DNA of 64,000 bases from Terebella lapidaria (taxonomy: Eukaryota; Annelida; Polychaeta; Terebellida; Terebellidae), in contig OX424568.1 of the NCBI GenBank assembly GCA_949152475.1, forward strand, positions 11,693,667-11,757,666. Reading direction: 5' to 3'. Of the stretch, positions 1 to 11,030 are shown one piece after another. The position numbers were made by a program, and so were the translations under genes. Every line of letters starts with the position of its first letter. The stretch's first letter is position 1. Below the pieces are notes generated by a model. It was not told where the DNA came from, did no database searches, and saw only the letters and a program-made list of their open reading frames with translations.

Positions 1-480
1 AACTGCTTGGGTTTTTTTCTTGTTTGTATATAATGTTATTGAACATATAATTCTAGATTCACAACTGGCATGTTGGTTTGTAATTGTGACTACTTAGCAG
101 TCTATTGCATACAAGGCAATAATATTGTTTGTTTACAATTTGCAATGTCTCATACATGTAAGCCTTTGTATACCTAAATGTATGCCTGAGTGATCATGCT
201 TTTTATTCAAGTCAATACTGTATAATATTAGCTACTAGTATACACTATAATGCATGCTAAATCAAGACTTGGATATGTTAGTTTCAATTTATCTATCATG
301 CACATCTTTGTAATGAGCACATTATCACAGCCGAATGATTCTTTACTCATGATGCATGAAATCATGCCAGGGTCAACTCTTACATACCGGTATTTCAAAA
401 ACCAAAATAAATATTCCTCAAAAGAAAATGAAATTCACAGACAATGGCAGAATGAGAAAAAATTAGCCCAAGGGCTAAGA
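1..480. other. AT-rich sequence without a recognised gene
   Basis: The stretch is AT-rich. Its open frames are short and have no recognisable domain. It ends in a small palindrome, AGCCCAAGGGCT, just before the inverted-repeat element that starts at 481. I see nothing else in it. Confidence 0.6.
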
Positions 481-2544
481 TAGGTTACCGGACAATTTTG
501 GTTTCAAGCATTGTAGGTGACATATGATTTTGAGATTTACCAGTCAAATTCATCTTTGTGAATCTCAATGTCACCATTAGGTATGCTGCATATGACTTTG
601 TATGTTTATAATACAAACATATAAGTTTTATCAACAAGTATTTCGTGTGTATAGGCCAATTTCAGATTTTGAGATTCGTCCTTCAAAGTTAAGGTCAAGT
701 TCAAGGTCACCAAAAAATGTGCCATTTATACATGACTTTTTTTACAGGCTTATACACAATCCTAACCTCTATGTGCAAAAGTTTATGCTTCAGAGGCCAC
801 TTTCAAGATTTCAAGTCAGACATTTAGCACTCAAGGTCATCCAAGGTCAAAATCAAGGTCATCATTAGTTGTTCCATATATGACTTCTTATATGTTCATA
901 ATGCAAACTGAAGCTCTATCTAAATGCATTTCATCTGTAGAGGCAAATTTGGGCATTTTTTCACTCAAAAATGGCTGTTTTGACCTTTCAAGGTCATCAA
1001 AGGTCAAATTCAAGGTCCCCTCCCAACTCGCTATATATGACTTCCTATTTGAAAGTGCCAATATCTAAGCTCTATCTTCAAGCGTACTATGAGTACAGTT
1101 CTGGCAGCTCCCATTATGAAGGAAAAAAGTGCCGAAAATTTTCCAAGTCCGAAATTTTTTTCAAAGGGTGAAAATTTTTTTTTTTGTCTAGAAATGACCC
1201 AAAATGAATAGTAACGCGATTTGGGGCAAACAAAATTTTTTTCGCCGACCCTTCAAAAATTCAAAATTGCCGCCACACGGAGACCGGCGATTCAAGGGCA
1301 ACAAAACTTATAAACATCATAAAGGTACATAAGGAGAATATTTTGAAACAATAATCTCAAAACTGATCAGACAGTTTTCGAGAAAAGACAGGCCAGGTGC
1401 AAATTCGAGCATTTCTCGACCCAAAAATGGCTGTTTTGACCTTTCAAGGTCATCCAAGGTCAAATTCAAGGTCACCACACAAGTCGCCATATATGACTTT
1501 CCATTTGAAAGTGCCAATATCTAAGCTCTATCTTCAAGCGTTCTATGAGTACAGTCCCGGCAGCTCTCATTAAATGAAGGAAAAAAGTGCCGAAAATTTT
1601 CTAAGTCCAAAATTTTTTTCAAAGGGTGAAAAAAAATTTTTTGTCTAGAAATGACCCAAAATGGATAGTAACGCGATTTGGGGCAAAAAAATTTTTTTTC
1701 GCCGACCCGTCAAAAATTCAAAATGGCCGCCACACGGAGACCGCCGATTCAAGGGCAACAAAACTTATACACATCATAAAGGTACATAAGGGGAATCTTC
1801 TGAAACGAAAATCTCAAAACTGATCAGACAGTTTTCGAGAAAAGACAGAAAAGCTGCAAATTTGGGCATTTTTCGACCCAAAAATGGCTGTTTTGACCTT
1901 TCAAGGTCATCCAAGGTCAAATTCAAGGTCACCACACAAGTCACCATATACGACTTCCCATTTGAAAGTGCCAATATCTAAGCTCTATCTTTAAGCGTTC
2001 TATGAGTACAGTCCGGGCAGCTCCCATTATGAAGGAAAAAAGTGCCGAAAATTTTCTAAGTCCAAAATTTTTTTCAAAGGGTGAAAAAATTTTTTTTGCC
2101 TAGAAATGGCCCAAAATGGATAGTAATGCGAATTGGGGCCAAAAAATTTTTTTTCGCCGACCCGTCAAAAATTCAAAATGGCCGCCACACGGAGACCGGC
2201 GATTCAAGGGCAACAAAACTTATACACATCATAGAGGTACATAAGGGGAATCTTTTGAAACAAAAATCTCAAAACTGATCAGACAGTTTTTGAGAAAATG
2301 GCCGCCAAAGTCCAAAATTGGCCATTTTTCGTCAAAAATGGCCGCCATTTTGAGAAAAATGCGAAAATCAAAAAACTAAAAAAAAACCCCCTCTTGAAAT
2401 ATTTTTAGGCATTTTTGTGCAAAATTTCAGAAAAATCCGCCTGTAAACTTTAAAGATACAGCTGTGGACGGACGACGGACGACGGACGGACGACGGACGC
2501 AATGTGACGGCAATAGGTTATCGGACCATAGGTCCGGTAACCTA
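481..2544. mobile_element. Non-autonomous DNA transposon with 13-bp terminal inverted repeats
   Basis: The left end TAGGTTACCGGAC (481-493) is the exact reverse complement of the right end GTCCGGTAACCTA (2532-2544). Both outer dinucleotides are TA, so the element may be 483-2542 with TA target duplications, as in Tc1/mariner-like elements. Inside are GGTCA-rich tandem units and a GACG-type minisatellite (about 2466-2500). No transposase frame is seen, so it would have to be moved by an enzyme encoded elsewhere. The family assignment is inference; the matching ends are seen directly. Confidence 0.75.
971..2340. repeat. Tandem array of about 456-bp units, three copies
   Basis: ATGGCTGTTTTGACCTTTCA recurs at 971, 1427 and 1884, giving periods of 456 and 457 bp. 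Each unit carries an AAGGTCAAATTCAAGGTCA-type segment, AGTGCCGAAAATTTTC and GCCGCCACACGGAGACCG. Open frames of about 65 codons repeat with the same period on both strands and are products of the repeat, not genes. A more diverged GGTCA-rich segment precedes the array at about 600-970. Confidence 0.9.
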
Positions 2545-4234
2545 AAAAATCAAAATTTCCTCTAACCAGGCACATAGAACAAGGTCTTCTAAACAATTGA
2601 AGCTTTACGCTTTCCAAACAACTGCAAGCACAATATTTGCACTTTTCAACATTAATAAATTGTCAAGTCATTTTAGACTGAAAAGAAAACATTTATTTGG
2701 ATTAATTTTCACTGCTTCATTTGATGAGGTACTCTGCAAAATGACGGGTTGAATAACAAAGACTTTAAACATATACAATATGAAATAATTTCATCAAATA
2801 TGCAACAATGATACAATATCAATCAACAGTCACCAAACTTTTATACCTTAACGATTGTTTTTCAATCTTTTATTTCAACTACTAGTATACTTAGGACTTG
2901 ACAATGAATTCATCATGGTTGAAAGTTCTGCAATTTGAATTGACATAAAAGATATCTACTGAATTGTCACAAGATAAAGTTGTATTCTATCACACAATCG
3001 TTTTACCTTTTATATACTACTTTCAGGTCTTTCCATTCAAGGAAACTGCACATTTTGGGTTTTCTAGCCAGGATGGTGGTGATAAGTTCTCTGGTTATCT
3101 TCTTCTTGAGTTTGTCGGTTTCTGGACCGTACCATTTCTGCAGTCTTAGTTTCCCTTGTCGACTGAATAATAGCATAAACTGCATCTGTAAGAGAGAATA
3201 TATTCCATGGATACACCTCATTACAATTACTCACATGTATACAGCAGACATAATCAGAGTATGCTGTACATGTTTGTGATATAGCGTGGTGGAACGGTCA
3301 GACCTATGATCAGATCGGCAGGTACCATTGATCGGCCCCAACAATATAACAACCAATCAACACCTGTTAAATCTAACGAAAGACTAGTCAAGCCATTGCT
3401 GCACAAACAATTTTAAGCTTGAACAGGCTTTTAATGAAGTCTACAATACACTCTACATTAACTTTTATAAACGATGTCCTATCATCAGGTACCTGGCCGA
3501 TCAAAGGTAGTACCTAACACTAGGAGGGGACGATCTATTGTTTGTGACTTCGTTTGGGTGAGAGGGGGAGTGTGATTCAGAGGCGCTGGTCACTCACAGC
3601 AACTCACTGTCACTGTGAGTGTCGTGAGTGGATTGGCTCTGACAGTGTGAGTGTCAATCATGGTGTCAATCAACATGTTTTTTGTCGATCGAATCACGAT
3701 ACGAACATGGTTTTTATCGGAAAACTAAATCTTACCATTTTTAAAAGTTGTTTAATAGTATTCTGTTGGACACATGCACGAGTAAATCACTATATTTTGC
3801 TCTGAAATAAACAACTGTCAAAAAATGCTTCCCCTTGATTAGCTACACGTAATTTGATGACGTCACATTTCCCGCGTACCGTAATTTGTTGAGCTGCGGT
3901 CGTCGAAAAAACGCGAGCCAGACCGAACAGCGAAATTACTACAAAAAACCATCGGTTCAACTGCAGGGGCAAAAAAAAAAGAAGAAAAATAGACCAAAAA
4001 AAAAAGAAGAAAGGGGGAAAAGGAGGGAAGGAAGTGATTTCAAGATAAATTACATCGGAAAGTAGCTTTGGCTTTCGCTCTACAGCCAACCCACTTGTTC
4101 TCAGTGAAAACACTTTATGGCCTGCACCTTATATACAAAATTGAGAGCATTGAATGGGCAAATGCACATAATCCTTTGATGGGGTCCAAAACCAAGTAAT
4201 ATTTCATGCCATATTCTATTTCAACTACAGTGAT
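2545..4234. other. Gene-free sequence with one small inverted repeat
   Basis: No gene is recognised. GGTACCATTGATCGGCC (3321-3337) is mirrored by GGCCGATCAAAGGTAGTACC (3495-3514), giving an imperfect inverted repeat around about 160 bp. A purine-rich run of AAAAAGAAGAAA type lies at about 3965-4030. The open frames here are short and overlap on opposite strands. Confidence 0.5.
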
Positions 4235-5643
4235 TGTAACGTTCACGCGTCCGGTACGGGACGCGCGGGTAATACCCTACAGGTATCACGACCAGGTACC
4301 AGTCCGTCCGGAACGAGCCCGGATCTCATACATCACCACATGGTACAACACATCATCATCATCATCAACATCATCACATATCACATGCATTGTACAACAT
4401 AATAGTAATGTAGCCGTGCGTAGAGCCCGAGATGCCATGGGAGCGGCACCACGGAACCCGTACGCGTGGGCATATTGCTCTCCGGTCTCGCCGACGGCCC
4501 TGAGGCAGAGGTAGAACTCTGCACCAGCCCGACGGTCTGCCAGAGCCTATGTCACACCGTCCCGGGAAGGGAGAGAACTGGCGATCCACAGGGCTTGCGC
4601 CCCCGAGTCAGCAACTCGTCTCTCCCAGCCCGGGCCCCCCTATGGAAATCGTCCCCTGGGCCCCCACAGGGCCTTACCCCAGACCAGGGAACGCAAAGCT
4701 CATGGCGAGCCCTGCGTGCGTCCTGTCGTCTCTCTCTCGGACAATCTCCTCGATCGAGTAGCTTCCAGTGTATATATAATACACTACAAACTGAAGGACG
4801 CACGCGAGGTGTAATCAAACCATTGTTATAGTTTACTGGAATAACGTAAATTACAATGCGTCGCCGTAGCAACGCCCGCTCGAACGGAGCATGTCAAAAC
4901 AAGGCCAAGACAGAAAAGGCCACACAAATGGCATGTAGTCTTACAATCACCTGCCGCGATCTTAGGGCAAAATCGCCACATGGTTATGCATTTGTGCTGA
5001 TTTTGCCCAAAGATTGCAATAGGAGTTTGGCTATTCACACACTATTCCTGTTTCGGCCGCTTTGTGTTCGAAGCACGTGCGTCGCCTAGTGATGCATTGT
5101 CTTTTATCGACCCACTATACTGTAACAATGGTCTGATTCAGCCCTCGCTCTTGTGAGCTATCAGCTATATAAGCCGTCTTGCTTCCTTGGAGTTGTCTCA
5201 GAGCAGTCAAAGCGAGAGGATGACAGCGAGCACGGCCATGTGCTCCACGTCCCCTTTTCCTGGCTAAAGTGGGTCTGTGAGGACCCCGGGGGCAATTTCC
5301 AATTGGGGGCCCGGGAGGGGGGCTACTTAGATCCCGGGGCACACGCTCCCTGGAATGGCTCTCACCCTGGGTTGGTGCGACACAGGCTCTGGCAGACCGT
5401 CGGGCTGTCCAGGGTTCTATCCCCATGGCAGTGCCGTTGGTTTCTGGGCGCAACGCCCATGGCATTCCGGGCTCGTCGCAGCGAGCAACATTACAGTGAT
5501 AATGCAATATCTGAGTAATGTATGACAGCTGGACTTGTTCGGTGGATTGTTACCTGGTTATAGTTAAGTAATTACGGCGCCTGCCGTGACCGTGCCGCAG
5601 TGCGGGGTGCTTGGGCCCTAGGTAGCGGGCGTCAAATGTTACA
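4235..5643. mobile_element. 1.4-kb imperfect palindrome with TGTAAC...GTTACA ends
   Basis: The left end TGTAACGTT and right end AATGTTACA are inverted. The two halves match in inverted order along their length: the GAGCCCG-ATGCCATGGG block near 4427 with its mirror near 5465, CCCGACGGTCTGCCAGAGCC near 4528 with its mirror near 5390, and GATCTTAGGGCAAAATC (ends 4974) with GATTTTGCCCAAAGATTG (starts 4999). The arms are about 740 and 645 bp around a loop of about 24 bp. The TG...CA ends suggest LTR-like arms facing each other, but I found no clear target duplication and no coding domain. It looks old and inactive. Confidence 0.7.
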
Positions 5644-5689
5644 CATTTATGGGTGTAAAGTAATGTAAAGTAATAATCAGACCCAGGAG

Positions 5690-6245
5690 AGCTCTGGAAT
5701 GCTGTATTAGGCACGCGATTACCTCCAGCTTCTGGGGCCCTTCAGCAGGCCCCAGATCCCCTGCCGAAAGGAGCTTGCTCCAGCTCGCTTAGCAACATTT
5801 CACAACTGGGCCTTCCCTCGAAATTTTAGATCGGCCCCAAATCAGCCATGCAGAAACTCTTTAGGGGAATGGTAAATGAACCAAAGGGAACATCTTAAAC
5901 ACACCACTGGGCGTGCAAATCCCTTCAGCTTCTGGGGCCCTTAAGCGGACCCTCCCAGACCCTCCACCTTCACCAGCGCACTTCGCGACATTTCACATCT
6001 TGGTCCTCCTTCAGGACCCTGGATTCGCCCGAGAACAGGCATTCATAAACTCTCCAAGCCCTTGGAAATTGGACCGAGGAGAGCCCTATAACACACCATT
6101 GGCGATGTATAATTCTTCAGTGTCTGGGGCCCTGGAGCACGCCCCAGGCCCCAAGCCGAAAGGGGCTCACCTCGTTCGCTGCTGTAACGATCAAATGTTT
6201 GGGCCCCCTCTCCCAAAAATCCTCGAAGAACAATCCAATTGTGAT
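5690..6245. repeat. Tandem repeat of about 195 bp, three diverged copies
   Basis: TCTGGGGCCC recurs at 5731, 5931 and 6122. Each time it follows a CTTCAG-like word and precedes a CCCCAG, GCCGAAAGG or similar GC-rich block and an ACATTTCACA-type segment. The copies differ by many substitutions, so the array is old. Frames through it are not recognisable proteins. Confidence 0.7.
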
Positions 6246-8051
6246 GGGTTCATAAACTATATGTATTCGAAAATACATGTGATAAGAATGGTATTCTAGT
6301 ATGGCATGACATGCAGCATACTTGGATAGGCCAGGGATAGAGAGTAAGTAAAGATGGGTAGGACGAAGGTGACTTAGTCAGCTCCCATGTGATAGTGTGG
6401 AATATTTCACAAACTACACCTGTCGCCCGTGTCAGAGCGAAATATTCAACCACCATGGACGAGTTACCACAGACATCACTACTGAGTCATCTTCAAGACA
6501 GAACCTAAAAATTTGAAAATTTAGCCCACAGCTTCTTTTACGAACATCAGATCAATTTGAAATAAAATTTTAAAATTTGTCTTTTTGAGCAGATGTTTTT
6601 ACCAAATTTTTGACTTCAACTTCAAAACTGAAAAAGTTGGCAACCATGTAGCAAGACGCAAAAGGCCTCAAGATCCTAATTAAAGGGTAACTTTAAGGTA
6701 TTCTCCTTTCCAAGATTTGTTGCTTGACGCTTCAAGACTGTTCTATTGATAAAACAAAATGTCAGATTACATCAGACAGGGGGCAAGCACCTCAGAGAAA
6801 GTGATAGTCATTTCGTCAGACCAATTAACCAAGCAAAAGCCTGAGAGAAGTCATCCGCTTTGGTGTCATTGGTGCTACTCATAGCAAGAGAACTTGCGTT
6901 AAATCATGGTCAATTGCAGAGGAAGAATATCCCTGACCATCGTATGCACCCCAGTCTGTGATGGCTACAGAAGAGGCTGATCGCGAGCCATGATCCACAT
7001 ATAGGCCATATCGCCTCTGCTGGACTTGTCAACCAGTATGGATTCACTGACACAAATGCCATCTCTAGAGGAAAGCTCTAATGGCCAGCTCTCGGAGGAC
7101 CAGAGTATATACATGTATGTTTGCACCTTCTCGAGCTGTTCCCACATCTTGGAATTTGTGAATGGTGGGGGGAGGGGGGGGGGCTTGAGAAGACGACTGT
7201 CTGTCTCGGCACTTGAGTTATAACATTTTACGACCTGCATCCAAGTGGGATGTCAATCGTCACTCTCGTAAAGTTGCCCTCTAAGTGAGTGGGGAGGGTC
7301 ATGCCCTTGTTTGTCCTGGTATAGCCATGGGCAGAGGCCATTTGGCGAAACTGAGAAAGAAAATTACCCAGGTCAAAGCTATATCTTATTTCATGGGGGG
7401 GGGGAGGGGTTGAGGGGAGAAGCAAAACCAAGGTGTGAAGCAAAAGCAATGCATATTGTTCCGTGGAGACACACCTCGTGGTGGAATGCTGTGTTCATCG
7501 TATTTCACTCAATATCCTTTTGTCTAGGTCGGCAGGGGTTTAAGACAACACCAGTGTCTAACAACATTCTGAGAGAGCTTTATGGCCCCATTTCAGGAGA
7601 GCTGTATGGCCCAAGGATGAGAGAGCTTTACCATGCAGATGGCTGTCAATTGAGAGAAATCATAAACAAGCTTTTCCACTTCCGATCAGCTGTCTATCAA
7701 TATCATGGACATCCAGCCGAGTCAAGAACTGGCTTATTTGGGATTGATCACAGATAAAAACCAGTTTGATCTTGACCAGCAAGATCACGGTCATCAGCCA
7801 AGCCAGCCAAAATCATAGAGGACTGTCAATTGTCTGGTGGCACAAACAGCGCCTGGTGAGACTTTCTGGTCCTGTTGACCTTTATGCTTGCTTTTATGAC
7901 CATATTGATTTCATTTAGAAAGTTGGGAATTTCAGGTGAATGCAAACATCCAGGGGGAATTGACATGAGGATCAATGATGCAGGCTCGGGTTATTCTAGC
8001 TCAGGGTAACATTATTGTGGAAAATTTTACTTCCCAACTTTACTGTACTAA
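6246..8051. other. Gene-free sequence with a long unrecognised open frame
   Basis: No known domain is seen. A plus-strand frame at 7311-7757 (148 codons) contains an internal near-repeat, ELYGPISGELYGPRMRELY, coded by AGAGAGCTTTATGGCCC-like words. It may be a remnant of a repeat rather than a gene. The AT-rich segment at about 6480-6690 resembles the arms of the inverted repeat at 8052-8580 (both contain AAAAAGTTGGCA). G-runs lie at about 7165-7180 and 7395-7410. Confidence 0.4.
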
Positions 8052-8580
8052 AGTCAAGTTCATCCATCAGTGATCGGATAAACTTGAAATTTTTGTGCTT
8101 CTCAATTGGGGACCATTCCGTAATTTTTCACCAAATTTCAGAGTTCTGTCTCAAAAACTTAAAAAGTTGGCATTCTAACCCAATGTTAAATTTCAGTCCG
8201 AAATGGGATCAAGTAAATTTCAACAAATTCAGGGCTTTTATCGTGTTTATGCCCATACAGAATGAACCTATTGCGTTGATTTGGAGTCGGAAGGCATAGT
8301 TGGTGTATAATAAATAAATATATTTATTCTGAAGCAATATGTAACCCGTACATCGAATAAAAGTTCTTGTTATGTGCAGAATCTGAAATTTCATGTTGGG
8401 GCTGAAATTTAACATTGGGTTAGATTGCCAACTTTTTCAGTTGTTGAGATAGAACTCTGAAATTTGGTGAGAAATTATGGCATGATGCCCAATTGATACA
8501 CACAGAATTTCAGATTGATCCGATTATTAAAAACAAAACTACTGCCAAAAAACGTGTTTCACTGATGGATGAACTTGAGT
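8052..8580. repeat. Inverted repeat (foldback), about 530 bp
   Basis: AGTCAAGTTCATCCATCAG (from 8052) is mirrored by CTGATGGATGAACTTGAGT (ends 8580), with one mismatch. Inner blocks also mirror: CCAATGTTAAATTTCAG near 8180 against CTGAAATTTAACATTGG near 8400, and AACTTAAAAAGTTGGCA against TGCCAACTTTTTCAGTT. The arms are about 150-180 bp with an AT-rich centre. No coding capacity is seen. A foldback or MITE-like origin is inferred; target duplications are not clear. Confidence 0.65.
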
Positions 8581-8689
8581 TCACCCCATCCTTGGCTGTT
8601 GAATAAAACCCTGTGGGGTTGCAAAAGAAGTTGCCACCGGGTCAGTCCTCAAAGATCTGCTTGTGCAGGGCATGGCAGGTGGGTCTGGA

Positions 8690-9058
8690 AATGGACTCCA
8701 CGAAGGCAGCCCTCTTCGCAGCTGTTGACAGAGAGGAAGCAGAGGCTGATCCAGATAGCGCTTGATGAATACAAGCATGGTCAGCTCTCTGTGCCGAGCT
8801 CAGATCCTACGATCCCTCACAGTCCAGGGATAACCTCGGCCAGTTCTCTGTCCGGCCCCCGGTCCCCTCGCATCCGTACGTGCAGGTGGCCCAGCACTCT
8901 GGCCACACCTCCGCCGAGGCTCGGAGGAACCATCCAGTAGTGGATCCTGAGGTCAGCTTGACGGGTCTCCCGGCTCCAGCAGGCACACTAGGATCTGGCT
9001 GGCAACCCATGGATCTGGCCCCCGAGTTATGCTAGCTGCTCTTCTCTGTCCACTCCCT
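8690..9058 (+). repeat. Direct repeat unit, copy 1
   Basis: This segment is repeated at about 10240-11030. Shared landmarks are CTGTTGACAGAGAGGAAGCA, TACAAGCATGGTCAGC, GTGGATCCTGAGGTCAGCTT and CTCCAGCAGGCACAC. A frame in it reads LLTERKQRLIQIALDEYKHG, also present in copy 2, so it may derive from a coding sequence of unknown kind. It ends where the foldback element at 9064 begins. Confidence 0.7.
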
Positions 9059-9063
9059 ATTCA

Positions 9064-10221
9064 CACAGGGAGGAAATGTTTGTCTGATTCTATGTGCATT
9101 TGTCTGATTCTATGGGCAAAAAGTCTGATTCTATGAGCAAATTGTCTGATTCTATGGAAAAATAAGCAAGTAAGCAGTAGGGCACCAGTAAAACATGCTG
9201 GATCTACGACAAATTTCTCAACTCAATCTGATGGCATATGTTCTATTTACTCCATAAATCATTGCAGAATATGGATTATGTTCAGTTTCTTATGCAGTGT
9301 TCACCGTTGTTCATACATTTGTCGTACAACTGGAACGGCCAGGCGATGGAGCAGTTATCCATGGGTATCTGGACAAAATTAGTCCAGTTGACATTCTGAT
9401 TGTTCCTGGACGTGAAATCAGCTACCTAATCAAACAAAATTGATCATAGATTAAAAATAAAAGAAACAAACCTAATTCTATAGGAACAAACCTGATTCTA
9501 TGGGTAGGTTTGTTTGATGACCATGGAACTATGGGCTAAGATCTGTCATCCATGCTATTGACCTTCTCCTAGAAACAGAACATAAAATCAAGCTTCAGTA
9601 ATATATTTATTCAGGATCAGCATCGAGAAGCTCTTAGTTCCATGGCTATAACAACAACCTACCCAAAGAATCAGGTTTGTTCCCATAGAATCAGGTTTGT
9701 TCTGTTATTTTTTATTCTATGATCAATTTTGTTTGATTAGGTAACTGATTTCACGTCCAGGAACAATCAGAATGTCAACTGGACTAATCAATTTTGTTGG
9801 ATTACATAGCTGACTCCACGTCCAGGAACAATCAAAATATTAACTGGAATAATTGTGATGCAATTGGGGTTAAGATATCGTGGTAAGTAGCTGGCAGCGC
9901 TATGCCTTTGGTGATTTATGATGGCTAACTGCTCCACTGCCTAGCCGTTCCAGTTTTGTGTGACAGATACATGAAAAGCGGTGAACACCAAATAAGAAAC
10001 TGAACATAAATCATATTCTGCAATGATTCAAGAAGTAAACAGAACATATGCCATCAGATTGTGTTGAGAAATTAGCCATCGATCCAGCATGTTTTACTGG
10101 TCCCCCACCACTTACTTGCTTATTTGCCCATAGAATCAGACAATTTGCTCATAGAATCAGACTTTTTGCCCATAGAATCAGACAAATGCACATAGAATCA
10201 GACAAACGGTTCCTCCCTGTG
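9064..10221. mobile_element. Foldback element with long terminal inverted repeats and 5-bp target duplication
   Basis: The ends are CACAGGGAGG (9064-9073) and CCTCCCTGTG (10212-10221). ATTCA lies on both sides (9059-9063 and 10222-10226), as expected of a 5-bp target duplication. Each arm starts with several copies of TCTGATTCTATG, followed by GCACCAGTAAAACATGCTGG on the left and its mirror on the right. Inner parts (CAAACCTGATTCTATGGG, GATCAATTTTGTTTGATTAG) also mirror around about 9590. No transposase frame is seen. The element separates the two direct-repeat units at 8690 and 10240. Confidence 0.85.
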
Positions 10222-10239
10222 ATTCAGTAAGGGTGCACA

Positions 10240-11030
10240 ATAGCCTCCTTCAAAGCTGTTGACTGAGAGGAAGCAGAGACTGATCCAAATAGTGCTTGAT
10301 GTATATGTTATAGGTTTCGGAAAAATCCACTTGCCCGAGAGGGGATCCGAACCCAGGACCCGACGAACAGAAATCCAACACTCAACCAAGTGAGCTAAAG
10401 GGATATCCCACTAGCTGAGCTAGTAGGAATGTTGACTACCAAATTGGGTGAACCCCGAATGGGCCCTGGCATATATTCCCCCCTCTTCGGAAATCTCGTC
10501 CCCGAGATTTGGGCAAGTCCCACATTGGGCACCAATGTTACAGGGTTCGGAAAAATCCACTTGCCCGAGACGGGATTCGAACCCAGGACCCGACGAACAG
10601 TAGTCCAATACTCTACCAAGTGAGCTAAAGGGATATCCCACTAGCCGAGCTAGTAGGAATGTGACTACCAAATTGGGCGAACCCTGAATGGGCCCTGGCA
10701 TATATACAAGCATGGTCAGCCCTCTGTACCGAGCTTGGATCCGTCGATCCCTTACAGTCCAAGGTGACCTCGGCCAGTCCTCTGGGCCGGCCCCCGGTCC
10801 CCTCAACTCAGTACGTGCAGGCGGCCCAGCACTCGGGGCCCGCACCTATGCCAGGCTTGGGGGAACCACGCAGGCAACGGTATATCTGCTGTTCCAGTGG
10901 TGGATCCCGAGGTCAGCTTGACGGATCTCCCTGCTCCAGCAGGCACACCAGGATTTGACTGGCAACCCGTGGCTCCAGCCCCGAGTTATGCCGGCTACTC
11001 TCCTCTGTCCACCCTCTATTTGAGTGGCAG
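10240..11030 (+). repeat. Direct repeat unit, copy 2, split by a miniature LTR element
   Basis: This is the second copy of the unit at 8690-9058. It is colinear from AGCTGTTGACTGAGAGGAAG to CTCTGTCCACCCTCTATT. It is interrupted after GTGCTTGATG by the element at 10306-10702 and resumes at ACAAGCATGGTCAGCC. Copy 1 has no insertion and so shows the empty site. The downstream part holds extra sequence (about 10860-10900) missing from copy 1. Confidence 0.7.
10306..10702 (-). mobile_element. Miniature LTR-type element (TRIM-like) with tRNA-like boxes in its repeats
   Basis: Two direct repeats of about 165 bp (10306-10471 and 10536-10700), roughly 92% alike by eye, flank 64 bp. On the minus strand each repeat runs TGCCAGGG...TAACA, that is TG...CA. 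The centre then starts TTGGTGCCCAATGTGGGAC, like a lysine-tRNA primer-binding site, and ends in a purine run AGAGGGGGGAA just before the second repeat. TATA lies on both sides, and the uninterrupted copy of the host repeat near 8770 supports a 4-bp duplication. Each repeat carries TAGCTCACTTGG (A-box-like) and, in one copy, a perfect B box GGTTCGAATCC. It has no coding room. The alternative is a tandem pair of tRNA-derived SINEs. Confidence 0.65.

Noticed and set aside
1626-2278. Pair of 65-codon frames repeated in tandem
   Set aside because: They recur with the 456-bp repeat period and have matching frames on the other strand; they reflect the repeat.
4206-5518. Overlapping frames of about 100-130 codons on both strands
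   Set aside because: They follow the palindromic element and its GC-rich blocks and mirror each other across its centre; no domain is present.
7311-7757. 148-codon plus-strand frame as a gene
   Set aside because: No recognisable domain. The internal repeated words suggest a repeat remnant. Kept only as part of a gene-free segment.
10313-10640. Two tRNA genes on the minus strand
   Set aside because: The A and B boxes are good, but the 7-base segments that should form the acceptor stem do not pair. The two copies lie in terminal repeats of a mobile element, so they are tRNA-like promoters rather than tRNA genes.
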